NCBI GenBank assembly: GCA_014804755.1
Contig: JAAUZE010000003.1
Span: forward strand, 1 to 54,631
Direction of reading: 5' to 3'
DNA: 54,631 nucleotides
Origin: Lachnospiraceae bacterium
GTDB taxonomy: Bacteria > Bacillota > Clostridia > Lachnospirales > Lachnospiraceae
The notes under the pieces are model-generated. The model was not told where the DNA came from, did no database searches, and worked only from the letters and a program-made list of their open reading frames with translations. Position 1 is the first letter of the stretch. Each line of letters begins with the position of its first letter. A program made the position numbers and the translations under genes. Shown one piece after another: positions 45,826-53,961 of the stretch.

Positions 45826-45938
45826 AACATCTCCTTATCTTTTGTGCGCAATACCGGGTCATCATGAGTCTAAAATGCAGGCATATCAGACATTCATACG
45901 AATCGTCATTCAAACAATCACGATTTACCCTTCAATCG

Positions 45939-46352
45939 TTATTTTCCCTTAGAACCATGATTTTTTTCTTTGTATTCCTGCAGCAGCGTTTCCAGTTCAC
46001 TGATTTCCGCCAAAGCCTGTTTGGGATCCTTGTCTGCCTCAACCATGGCGCTGAGCAGGGTCTGACCGGATACCAGTTTACTAAAATGAAGATAGTCGTC
46101 TACGAACATTTTTCGGATAATATCCGGAGCAGACGCGGTTGTTTTGAAGCGTCTGGAAAAGATGTTCCCTTCCACGGTGATGTCCGCCACTTCGATTAAT
46201 TTTAATTTCAGTAATTTTCGAATAACCGGCTGAACAATATTGGATGTCAATGTAGGGTGAACCTTGAGGATCTGCGATACATTCATCGGCTCTTCGGAAT
46301 GAAATATGGTACATAAAATATCATATTCTTTGGAATTTAGGTATTTTGTCAT
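45939..46352 (-). CDS. BlaI/MecI-family transcriptional repressor
   Basis: A 137-residue winged-helix protein: LNSKEYDILCTIFHSEEPMN (helix 1), NVSQILKVHPTLTSNIVQPVIRKLLKLKLIE (helix-turn-helix), the wing VEGNIFSRRFKTTASAPD and an amphipathic C-terminal dimerisation region. In the Bla/Mec system the repressor is cut by the M56 protease, which relieves repression. The gene lies just upstream of that protease on the same strand (113 bases). Start ATG 46352 follows AGGAGAACCTATC. Confidence 0.85.
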   Translation of the reverse strand: MTKYLNSKEYDILCTIFHSEEPMNVSQILKVHPTLTSNIVQPVIRKLLKLKLIEVADITVEGNIFSRRFKTTASAPDIIRKMFVDDYLHFSKLVSGQTLLSAMVEADKDPKQALAEISELETLLQEYKEKNHGSKGK

Positions 46353-46401
46353 GATAGGTTCTCCTGATTCAATTTCTGTTCTTAATCACTAAATAATATT
46401 A

Positions 46402-46430
46402 ATTTTACAACAATGGATTCTGAAAAGCAA
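46402..46430 (-). promoter_or_regulatory. Promoter of BlaI-type operon
   Basis: On the minus strand TTGCTT (46430-46425), a 17-base spacer, and TAAAAT (46407-46402), 50 bases before the BlaI start. A CTAAAT half-site lies immediately beyond it (46389-46397 on +). Confidence 0.6.
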
Positions 46431-46469
46431 CACGTATAAAATGGAATATAGGGAATCAGAGTATGGATA

Positions 46470-46482
46470 CTAAATTATTTAG
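46470..46482. promoter_or_regulatory. Dyad CTAAAT-T-ATTTAG, candidate operator
   Basis: A perfect 6-1-6 palindrome lies between the divergent BlaI and vWA promoters. The half-site CTAAAT recurs at 46389-46394, downstream of the BlaI -10. It could be a repressor site; no consensus for this repressor is known to me. Confidence 0.4.
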
Positions 46483-46505
46483 ATAATGTCGAATTATATA
46501 TGAAA

Positions 46506-46533
46506 TTGACAAAATGTGTTATTGAGATATAAT
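46506..46533 (+). promoter_or_regulatory. Promoter of the contractile-system-like operon
   Basis: TTGACA (46506-46511), 16-base spacer, TATAAT (46528-46533), both perfect, about 60 bases before the vWA gene. It is the only consensus promoter seen on the + strand between here and the window end. Confidence 0.8.
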
Positions 46534-46592
46534 TAGATATGGCAAATAGATAATAAGCAAGGTATTCAGAGTTATAATGCGAAAGGATTAAA

Positions 46593-48368
46593 ATGAAATT
46601 CGAGTTATGCATGACAAGGATAATCAGAAAATGGAAAGTTGTTTCTGTTATAGCTATTGCATTGCTTGTTTTTTTATCTGCTGATACTGTATCAAGTGCC
46701 CAAGAGACAGGACAGGATGCGGAAATAGTAGTGGTAATAGACAGTAGCAAATCAATGGGGGATATGGATAGCTGTTATCTTGTTCCTGATTTTGTTAAGG
46801 CGTTGTTTGCTTCTATGCCAAGGCATTACAGTATGGGTTTGGTTTCCTATCAAAATGAGGTACGTATTAGTATTCCGGTGGGAAGCGACTATTCAATGAT
46901 AGAGGATGAACTTGAAGAAATAGAATACAAGCAATATGGAAACGCAGGCACCGGATTGATGGAAGCAGTGGGACTCTTTCATGAAGGAGCAGCGGAAAAG
47001 AGGATTCTGTTGATTTCCGATGGCGAAATCATGATGCCATCAGTAGAAGAAACAGAAGAATCTTCGAATCAGTTTTTACAGGCAATAGAACTTGCTGCGC
47101 AAGAGAATATTGTGATTGATATCTTGAATTTGGGTTCTTGTGTGGAAGAAGGATATACGGTATATTCTGCGGCGCAGTCAACTGGTGGGATGGTTTATGA
47201 ACTGAGAGACGGGGAAGAACTGGCGCGCTTTGCCGAAAGTTATCTTTTTGACACATGTAGACTGAACGTTTCACATGTTGGAATATTAGGAGGAACAGAA
47301 GGAGAATTATCTATCCGGCTTCCGGACTGTTATATGAATAAGGCAAGGATCATCCTCTTGGGAAGGCAACAGAATGAAAACCTGACATTAAGCTGTGAAG
47401 CCGACAAGATTAACATGATAAAAGGGAAATATTTCACTGTAATAGAGCTTATTGAACCAAACCTTGATGAAGTAAAGATACAGATGTCATCAGAGGGAAC
47501 GATGGAAATTGATGCCTATCTGACAGCGGAATATGATTTTTCCATTAATACCGGACATTCTTATGTACAGGAAAATCAGACTGCAGAAATTTGGATGACG
47601 ATATTGAATCATAAGGGCGAAAATTTGCTGGGAGGATGTCTGAAAGACGGGGGAGTGACAGTATATCTGGATGGCATTGAGCAGGAATACCGTATTGCGG
47701 ATGAAAAAATATGTCTTGAGATGAGATGTGACGGGGATACGGCGGCAGAATTACATGTGAGTTTTGATGATTTATATGCAGATTATTATGGTGAGGCGGG
47801 GATAACGGAAATGGTTTTGGTTCCGGTCATAGAAGAGAAACCGCCGAAAATAGACTGGTTTTTCTGGTCAGTCATTGCAATCTTTATTGCGGTTCTGGTC
47901 ATTCTATTTATTTTGTCAGTGGGGATAGGAAAGAAACGCACGGTAAAAAAGAAAATGATTGATGAAAGCAGAACTCTTCCAAGAGATACTTCGGTACATA
48001 AGAATGAATTCTGCGGAAAAATTCAGGTATATGTGATCCATAATAAAGAGGATATCGATTATCCGCCAGAAAGCATCAACCTGTTTGCCAGGTGTAACCG
48101 TGAAGTGATTACCTTGGAATGGATTTTGGATACCTGTAATCTGCCATTAAGTCTGAGGGACGCGGAGAAAGTCATGATAAAGCCCGGAGATGACAGAAGT
48201 CTGATTATAAAGAATAACGGAGGGGCCGCTGCATTGATGGGGCGGGAGCTTCTTGAGAAAGGGCGTTCCTATCACCTGTATTATCATGAGAAGGTCACTT
48301 TTATTTTTGATGAGGAAGATACGGAAATAGAAGTACACTATAAGGATTTAAGACCAAATGAAAAATAA
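46593..48368 (+). CDS. Membrane von Willebrand A domain protein
   Basis: A 591-residue type I-like membrane protein. A signal sequence (VVSVIAIALLVFLSADTVSSA) is followed by a vWA domain (~45-220) with the metal site motif VIDSSKSMG, the threonine in NAGTGLM and ISDGE. One transmembrane helix (~422-444) and a ~145-residue cytoplasmic domain (IQVYVIHNKEDIDYPPESIN..., perhaps beta-rich) follow. In type VI systems vWA domains occur on the PpkA kinase; here the kinase domain is absent. Ribosome site AAAGGATTAAA before ATG. It is the first gene of the operon; the sheath-like gene starts 14 bases after its stop. Confidence 0.8.
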   Translation: MKFELCMTRIIRKWKVVSVIAIALLVFLSADTVSSAQETGQDAEIVVVIDSSKSMGDMDSCYLVPDFVKALFASMPRHYSMGLVSYQNEVRISIPVGSDYSMIEDELEEIEYKQYGNAGTGLMEAVGLFHEGAAEKRILLISDGEIMMPSVEETEESSNQFLQAIELAAQENIVIDILNLGSCVEEGYTVYSAAQSTGGMVYELRDGEELARFAESYLFDTCRLNVSHVGILGGTEGELSIRLPDCYMNKARIILLGRQQNENLTLSCEADKINMIKGKYFTVIELIEPNLDEVKIQMSSEGTMEIDAYLTAEYDFSINTGHSYVQENQTAEIWMTILNHKGENLLGGCLKDGGVTVYLDGIEQEYRIADEKICLEMRCDGDTAAELHVSFDDLYADYYGEAGITEMVLVPVIEEKPPKIDWFFWSVIAIFIAVLVILFILSVGIGKKRTVKKKMIDESRTLPRDTSVHKNEFCGKIQVYVIHNKEDIDYPPESINLFARCNREVITLEWILDTCNLPLSLRDAEKVMIKPGDDRSLIIKNNGGAAALMGRELLEKGRSYHLYYHEKVTFIFDEEDTEIEVHYKDLRPNEK

Positions 48369-48382
48369 GAAGGAGGTACAGA

Positions 48383-50563
48383 ATGGGTATCATCAAACAA
48401 ACGAACAGAACAATATTGTTTGAGGAGATTAATCCGGAAAAACCGGATCTGCTGACACTGGTGGGGGATGTAAGAGGGATTGACAGTCTCAGTGATGAGA
48501 AAATAAAGGAGATGAATGAAGCGCTCCTGGTAAGGAGTTTCGATGAATTTATTTCCAAATTTGAGCCGGTAGTATACTCCTTTTTTAATGCCAATAATCA
48601 AAAGATTATGTATACGCTCGAAAAGCCGGAAACAATCCCGGAGGATATGTTGACACCAATCTATCTGAACGTACAGAATGATTTTCTTAAAATGTTGATG
48701 TCTTTAGTTGAAGCTAAACGTTCGCAGAGCATTATCAATGTGGATTTTCAGTTTGATAAGCTGACGGATATGATATCTCCGAAAAAGGTCATGGAGGATA
48801 TTAAGCAGAACCGTAAGGAAATGCAATACACCTACAAGACCTATGCGGAAATGGAAGACGAAGATCCCCACAAGCTGGATCTGGCAGATAAACTGAATGT
48901 AATGTTTGAAGAGGCAAGCGTAAATTATAATAATGTCCTCGCAATGCTTCCGCTTGCAATTGAGGATATTAAAACAAGGCTTCTTTTGGGGGAGTCTGAA
49001 GAAAAAAAGGATCATGTCCCGCTGGCGCTTGGTGTCTTAAGCATGGATGACAAAGGAGAACTGAAAGTTTTGGAGGCACCAAAGCCGGAAACCGCCGAAC
49101 TTATGGTGGTGGATGATCAGGTGAATGCGGGACTAATCGCTGCATTAGAGGAGGATTATGAGGCGCTCAATGAAGAAAGCAGTGATTACGTGAAGGCGTT
49201 GGTGACAAGGACATATTGTCCTCTTGCGTCCACCATGGTCAGCAGCATAGATGTGAAACAGGAAGTAGATAATTATAATTCTTATCTGGAATTTTACAAA
49301 GAGGCAAAGGATGATTTCATCAAAATTGTAAAGCCGTTGATTGAAAAGATTCTGGGTGTGTGGGCATTCTTTGAGCAGTATCCGGCGAATTTGAAGGGTA
49401 TGAAGCCTGCAATGTTCATTAGCAATATATCCAATGATATGCTGGTAAAAAGCAGCAATCTTCCAAGACTGATCACATTTTTAAATACTGTGAATGCCAA
49501 AAATGACTTTGACAATACAATATGGTACGGAATCGTTCCGTCTATTTCATTGGAGCAGAATTCCAATGTGAAGTTAACCAGGCAGCGTTTTAAGGGGAAC
49601 GAGAAGATTGAAAAAACAGGAGTAAACAGCACAGAAACATTGGTAAGGCTTCTAGATGTTCTGAAAGATTATTCTGTGCAGTGCTTTTTCAGCTATGAGA
49701 CAGGGGATAAGAGTACCTTCAATTATATGGCAACGGAGGGAATTTCAAAATTCGAAGAGAGATGCAGTACAATGATTGGAAAAGCATACAGCGAATTTGC
49801 TATTCCCTGCGTCCCTAATTTTACAATCATACCCAAGGAAAAGTCAGGAGTAATTCTTGATAAACGCATGAAGCTGAATGATAGCAACATTGCAGAGTTA
49901 TCGCGTGAGAAAGAAGATATCATGAAACTGTGGATTGACGGCGTTTATGTGGGAGCCGCCTATATTGCTGCAGGTCTCGTTGCTGCATACCAGTGTCCGG
50001 AATATTTGAGGGAGATGTTTAAAAAGAATGTAGATGATGAGCTGCCTGGCGTCAGATTTGATATTGAGGCTGGTGATCACCCGTTGAGGGTTCATACGGT
50101 GATGGCTAAGGAAATCACAGGATTTACCAACTCCATAAAGAATGAAATCAACAAACGCAACTTTGGTTTTGTATTTTCTTCAGAAAATGCCATGCTCGGA
50201 ACGGAGAATATACATAATATCATGGTATACAAAGCAAGAAACCTGATGAGCGACGGTAAGGTATATGAACCGATTTTTAAAACGCAGGTTACTACCTATA
50301 TCGAACGGATTTTGCGACATGCAACAGGCGATTTCAAACAGGAAAGCATTGTTCAGTTCTTTTCCAATAATCCGTCAAGCCAGAAGAGCAAATGGCTGGA
50401 GAAGAAAGACTATGTCAATGCGGTGCTGGGAGCTGGAGATAATGTGGAATATGAGATTGATGAAGCAAACGGCTACTGCATATTAAACATCACATTTAAC
50501 GGTAATGTAAAAAACCTGGAAATTGAGATTAACCGTCTTAATTCAAATAACAGGACAATGTAA
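48383..50563 (+). CDS. Candidate contractile sheath protein (TssC-like)
   Basis: A 726-residue cytoplasmic protein. I do not recognise an exact family but its layout points to a sheath-type protein: a long N-terminal region (~1-300, helical and acidic), a middle part with FDNTIWYGIVPSISLEQNS, FAIPCVPNFTIIP and IAAGLVAAYQCPEYL (~375-540), and a C-terminus of the kind seen in phage sheath/TssC (VYKARNLMSDGKVYEPIFKT..YIERIL..., then an acidic beta-rich ending to IEINRLNSNN). It lies directly before two Hcp-like tube genes, as in sheath-tube operons. No separate TssB is seen. Perfect ribosome site AAGGAGGTACAG. The identification is inference from context and pattern. Confidence 0.55.
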   Translation: MGIIKQTNRTILFEEINPEKPDLLTLVGDVRGIDSLSDEKIKEMNEALLVRSFDEFISKFEPVVYSFFNANNQKIMYTLEKPETIPEDMLTPIYLNVQNDFLKMLMSLVEAKRSQSIINVDFQFDKLTDMISPKKVMEDIKQNRKEMQYTYKTYAEMEDEDPHKLDLADKLNVMFEEASVNYNNVLAMLPLAIEDIKTRLLLGESEEKKDHVPLALGVLSMDDKGELKVLEAPKPETAELMVVDDQVNAGLIAALEEDYEALNEESSDYVKALVTRTYCPLASTMVSSIDVKQEVDNYNSYLEFYKEAKDDFIKIVKPLIEKILGVWAFFEQYPANLKGMKPAMFISNISNDMLVKSSNLPRLITFLNTVNAKNDFDNTIWYGIVPSISLEQNSNVKLTRQRFKGNEKIEKTGVNSTETLVRLLDVLKDYSVQCFFSYETGDKSTFNYMATEGISKFEERCSTMIGKAYSEFAIPCVPNFTIIPKEKSGVILDKRMKLNDSNIAELSREKEDIMKLWIDGVYVGAAYIAAGLVAAYQCPEYLREMFKKNVDDELPGVRFDIEAGDHPLRVHTVMAKEITGFTNSIKNEINKRNFGFVFSSENAMLGTENIHNIMVYKARNLMSDGKVYEPIFKTQVTTYIERILRHATGDFKQESIVQFFSNNPSSQKSKWLEKKDYVNAVLGAGDNVEYEIDEANGYCILNITFNGNVKNLEIEINRLNSNNRTM

Positions 50564-50584
50564 AAAAGAGAAGGAGGAACAAAA

Positions 50585-51016
50585 ATGGGTTTCAGACTGA
50601 ATGTAACAGGAGGCGCACAGCAGGTAGCTTTGCGCGAAAAAAGCATCAAAAATGTGGTTTTCGGTTCGGAGTCGTCACCTGATTCCAACGCAAGAGCGAC
50701 GGATTTTGGGGTATCCATGAAAGTATGGGGAAAAATGCTCTATCAGCTTGGCGGAGAAGGAAGCGATGACACGCTGGAGCTTTCCAAATGGTCGCTGGTT
50801 CCGTCGGAAAGGGCAGACTGCTATCGCAATGTAACAGTAGAAGTCGTGTCAGCGGGACAGGTAGTGAGAAAATACGAAGTACCGAATGCGTTTGTAATGG
50901 AGTATTCGGAAGAGGTGGATGATGAAACCGGTGTCGGGACTTTTTATATGCACATAAAGCAGAAAAAAGACGAAAACGACAAAGTAAAAATTGAAGGCGG
51001 ATATGCAGGAGAATAG
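50585..51016 (+). CDS. Hcp-like tube protein 1
   Basis: A 143-residue beta-rich protein of the same family as the next gene. The pair share DSNAR..D.G..M..GK, WS(L/V)VP(S/A)ER....YR, (R)KY..PNAFV..Y.E and GTGTF-IKQKKD..EGGY in order, the ring-forming Hcp/phage-tube type pattern with a final hydrophobic strand. Such proteins have sometimes been listed as membrane-associated protease in clostridia, with no visible protease motif. As a tube, it would stack inside the sheath. Ribosome site AGAAGGAGGAACAAAA before ATG. Confidence 0.6.
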   Translation: MGFRLNVTGGAQQVALREKSIKNVVFGSESSPDSNARATDFGVSMKVWGKMLYQLGGEGSDDTLELSKWSLVPSERADCYRNVTVEVVSAGQVVRKYEVPNAFVMEYSEEVDDETGVGTFYMHIKQKKDENDKVKIEGGYAGE

Positions 51017-51030
51017 AAAGGAGAAAAACC

Positions 51031-51456
51031 ATGTCATTTGTTGTAAAAGTTGAAGGTATGGAAACATTTGAGATATCAAAAGAATGTGTAAAGAGTGTGA
51101 AGGTGGCTACGGACATTCCACAGGATTCCAATGCAAGAACCAAGGATGTTGGAGCAACCATGACGATCAAAGGAAAGATTTTAACCGCAGTCGGGGGTGA
51201 TCCGTTTGACAGCACAAGAAAACTTGCCCTATGGTCTGTGGTTCCGGCAGAGAGATCAGAAAGCTACAGGAAGTTGACGGCAGAGTATGTTGCAGCAGGT
51301 ATTGTTGAAAGAAAATACTGCTTTCCCAATGCTTTCGTAGTGGATTATAGAGAAGATTATGGTGATGAAGAGGGGACAGGAACCTTTACTCTTGTCATCA
51401 AACAGAAAAAAGACAAAATCAACATGATCACGGTGGAAGGCGGATATTCTGCATAA
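51031..51456 (+). CDS. Hcp-like tube protein 2
   Basis: A 141-residue paralogue of the preceding product (roughly half of positions identical by eye: [58 protein letters not shown]). A perfect AAAGGAGAAAAACC ribosome site precedes it, 14 bases after gene 1's stop. Two tube paralogues suggest either a mixed tube or one main and one specialised ring (baseplate-side initiator). Confidence 0.6.
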   Translation: MSFVVKVEGMETFEISKECVKSVKVATDIPQDSNARTKDVGATMTIKGKILTAVGGDPFDSTRKLALWSVVPAERSESYRKLTAEYVAAGIVERKYCFPNAFVVDYREDYGDEEGTGTFTLVIKQKKDKINMITVEGGYSA

Positions 51457-51486
51457 ACAGCAAGATGATACGGCCTTATAGGAAAG

Positions 51487-51523
51487 AGAAGAGCGTATAC
51501 AACGACAGTTGGATACGCTCTTT
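51487..51523 (+). terminator. Strong hairpin between tube and J-domain genes, attenuator-like
   Basis: AAGAGCGTATACAAC and GTTGGATACGCTCTT form a ~14-bp stem with one mismatch and a four-base loop, followed by a short T run only (TTTCAG). A partial terminator here would make the sheath and tube genes more abundant than those downstream. Confidence 0.6.
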
Positions 51524-51542
51524 CAGAAAAAGGGAGTTTACC

Positions 51543-51950
51543 ATGGATTATTATAAAATACTGGGGGTTTCGGAGCAGGCGGGTGCAGAAGAAATCAAGC
51601 AGGCGTACAGAAGGAAGGCAAAGAAATATCATCCCGACCGGAATCCTGATAATCCTGAAGCAGAAGCAAAATTTAAAGATATTGCCAAAGCATACGAAAT
51701 TCTGGGAAATGCCGAAAAAAGGAAAAAATATGACATAAAAAGAAAAATGTCGTCAGATTGTGATATAATAAAAGAGAAAGAGAATACCGTTCCGCCCAAT
51801 ATGGCGGACTTTGCTAAAAATATGGAAAGATATTTTGGCTTTACTTTTGGTAGGGAACGGGCAGGTAAGCAGGGACGGGATGCGGAGAAAACAAGAAAAA
51901 ACCCGCTTGATGTTACGGAGATGTTCGAGATGTTTATGAAGATGAGATAA
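51543..51950 (+). CDS. J-domain (DnaJ-like) protein
   Basis: A 135-residue protein whose first ~65 residues are a J domain ([20 protein letters not shown]..., [11 protein letters not shown]) with the essential HPD triad. The rest is a short charged tail without the DnaJ zinc finger or substrate-binding domains. It would recruit DnaK for remodelling or assembly of a partner, plausibly sheath or tube. Start ATG 51543 (AAAGGGAGTTTACC upstream); the open frame further up is not coding. It lies in the same direction and between the structural and the FHA genes. Confidence 0.85.
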   Translation: MDYYKILGVSEQAGAEEIKQAYRRKAKKYHPDRNPDNPEAEAKFKDIAKAYEILGNAEKRKKYDIKRKMSSDCDIIKEKENTVPPNMADFAKNMERYFGFTFGRERAGKQGRDAEKTRKNPLDVTEMFEMFMKMR

Positions 51951-52031
51951 TGACTCATGAGAAAAATTGATGTTGATGGCGAAAGGGGAGCCTGTTAAAA
52001 ACGAAATGGGATTACGGAAAGGGTATAGTAC

Positions 52032-52574
52032 ATGAATCGCAAAAACACATTAGATATGGCAATTCTGATATCCTGCATCACCGGAATGATATTATCCTAT
52101 GCATATTTGGAAGAATTGATAAAAATGAGGGCAAGTGTGGTCATCCTCGGAGCCGTAGCGCTGTTTTTTTTCATTCTGACAATTGTGGACAGCAGGAGAA
52201 TCAGAAGGCGGGAAACTCACAGTGCAGGAAGGAAAGAAATCTCGGAAATTCTGCTTCTTGGAGAAGATGATAACATAACCGATACATGGGATATTTACGG
52301 GAAGACATCCATTGTTTTTGGGAAGGACGAAGGGGAGAATCAGGTGGATGTGAGCCTGAAGCATACCGATTATGCAGGAACGGTGGATGGAGAGCATGCT
52401 GTTATGAATTATAGTGACGGGAAATGGTACATAGAAGATTTGGACAGTGAGAATGGAACAAGAATACAAAGAGGCGAAGATGGCAGGACATACAGGGTGT
52501 CTTCCAGGGAACCGTGCAGGATAGAAAAGAACGACATTATTTATTTAGGTCTTGCGCCAATTAGGATACAATGA
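52032..52574 (+). CDS. FHA domain protein, membrane-anchored
   Basis: A 180-residue protein with two N-terminal transmembrane helices (MAILISCITGMILSYAYL and VVILGAVALFFFILTIV) and a cytoplasmic FHA domain (~85-180; IVFGKDEGENQVDVSL, EHAVMNYSDGKWYIEDLDSENGT). FHA domains read phospho-threonine. This is the arrangement of Fha-type regulators of type VI systems, here anchored in the membrane. ATG 52032 follows CGGAAAGGGTATAGTAC. Confidence 0.85.
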   Translation: MNRKNTLDMAILISCITGMILSYAYLEELIKMRASVVILGAVALFFFILTIVDSRRIRRRETHSAGRKEISEILLLGEDDNITDTWDIYGKTSIVFGKDEGENQVDVSLKHTDYAGTVDGEHAVMNYSDGKWYIEDLDSENGTRIQRGEDGRTYRVSSREPCRIEKNDIIYLGLAPIRIQ

Positions 52575-52621
52575 GGCTCATTTAAAATATCTAAAAATAA
52601 TGATACAAGGGAGAAAAGAGT

Positions 52622-53116
52622 ATGAGTAATTTGATCAGATGTCAAAACGGGCATATGTTTTCCGGCAGGAGGTATGGAACCATATGCCCTTATTGCAATA
52701 TTGAGACGGCGACGAGGGAAAAAAAAGAAACCGGACAGACGGATACTGCGATAGAGGAATCACTGTTTTTGCAAGAGGAGAAAGCGGTCTGTGCGTGGAT
52801 TGTCTGTGTGGAAGGACCGAGAAGGGGAAAGGACTACAAGGTGATATCCGGAAAGAATTTCGTCGGCAGGGCGGATGATATGGATATTCAGATTTTGGGA
52901 GATAACAAAATTTCCAGAAGGAATCACTGTGTTATTGTATATGATGAGAAGCAGGGAAAAATGGTCATTCTGCCTGGTGACAGCAACGGCATTGTGTATC
53001 TGAATGAAGAGGCTGTGTATGTACCGACGCAATTACATCCGTATGATGTGATCGAAATGGGAGAAAGTAAGTTTCTGTTTATTCCGTTCTGTGGCGATCA
53101 TTTTAAGTGGGAATAG
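52622..53116 (+). CDS. FHA domain protein with N-terminal zinc ribbon
   Basis: A 164-residue soluble protein: a short zinc-ribbon-like start (RCQNGHMFSG...ICPYCN; Cys/His pairs) then a linker and FHA domain (~62-160; GKNFVGRADDMD, ISRRNHCVIVYDEK, SNGIVYLNEEAV) with the typical GR and SRxH features. It would bind a phosphorylated partner of the system. Ribosome site AAGGGAGAAAAGAGT before ATG. It overlaps nothing; the PP2C gene follows after 14 bases. Confidence 0.85.
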   Translation: MSNLIRCQNGHMFSGRRYGTICPYCNIETATREKKETGQTDTAIEESLFLQEEKAVCAWIVCVEGPRRGKDYKVISGKNFVGRADDMDIQILGDNKISRRNHCVIVYDEKQGKMVILPGDSNGIVYLNEEAVYVPTQLHPYDVIEMGESKFLFIPFCGDHFKWE

Positions 53117-53130
53117 GTGAGGGAGGCAGT

Positions 53131-53961
53131 ATGTCATTGAAAGAGGGAATGCTTCTGATCATCTATCTGTTGATTTTGGTTCTTGTCGCCGCCCGTTTTT
53201 TGGTCAGAGAAAAGGGGAAAGTGATACGGCGGTTCAGGATTGGAAAGGCAATGACGATCGGGGACAGGCAGGTGCAGGAAGACAATTATGGAATCTGTCA
53301 AAGTGCGGACGGATTTATGGCAGTGTTGGCGGATGGCATGGGAAAAAACTATGGGGGAAAGATATCCTCAAAGGTTGCGGTGGATACCATGAAGGATATG
53401 TTTGCAAACTACCGATCCCATGAGAATCCGGTTTATTTTTTTAGAAAGTCGTTCCACCGGGTGAATGCACAAATTTTGGAAAAGCTGGATGATGGAAGGG
53501 GCGGCGCCAGTATGGGCGTCATACTGATCAGGGATGATTATCTTTATTACGCAGTGGCGGGAAATGTAAAGATTGCAGTCTATCGACAGGATAGTCTCGT
53601 CCCCCTTACAGCCGGACACACGATAGATGTACTGGTGGAAGACCGATATATGAAAGGAAGCATTACGAAGGACGAAGCGCTCAGGATGCTGGAGAACAGA
53701 AGGCTTTACAATTACTTGGGTCAGGATGGATTTCAGGAAATCGAGTTTTTCGATACGCCGGTATTGTTGAAGGAAAAAGACATTGTGGTATTGATGAGCG
53801 ACGGACTATATGAGGGCATGGACTGGAAAAGGATAGAGGAGCTGCTTTCCGGTAGAAAAAAAAGCCAACAGAAGGCTTATGAAATCATAGAAGCAATCAA
53901 TGCAGGAAACCAAAAAGGAAAAGATAATGCCAGTGTCATTTTGGTAGAGGGATTCTCATGA
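53131..53961 (+). CDS. PP2C-type serine/threonine phosphatase
   Basis: A 276-residue phosphatase with an N-terminal membrane helix (GMLLIIYLLILVLVAARFLV). Metal-site motifs are present: QEDNYGIC, VLADGMGKNYGG, GGASMGVI and SDGLYEG, then DNASVILV near the end. It would reverse phosphorylation read by the FHA proteins, as PppA does in type VI systems. Start ATG 53131 (GAGGGAGGCAGT upstream); the earlier in-frame start at 53107 is inside the preceding gene. It overlaps the next gene by 4 bases (ATGA). Confidence 0.88.
   Translation: MSLKEGMLLIIYLLILVLVAARFLVREKGKVIRRFRIGKAMTIGDRQVQEDNYGICQSADGFMAVLADGMGKNYGGKISSKVAVDTMKDMFANYRSHENPVYFFRKSFHRVNAQILEKLDDGRGGASMGVILIRDDYLYYAVAGNVKIAVYRQDSLVPLTAGHTIDVLVEDRYMKGSITKDEALRMLENRRLYNYLGQDGFQEIEFFDTPVLLKEKDIVVLMSDGLYEGMDWKRIEELLSGRKKSQQKAYEIIEAINAGNQKGKDNASVILVEGFS

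Noticed and set aside
44647-46352. Beta-lactam resistance regulators (BlaR1/BlaI)
   Set aside because: The M56 protein has no penicillin-binding sensor and no beta-lactamase gene is near, so a resistance role is not supported.
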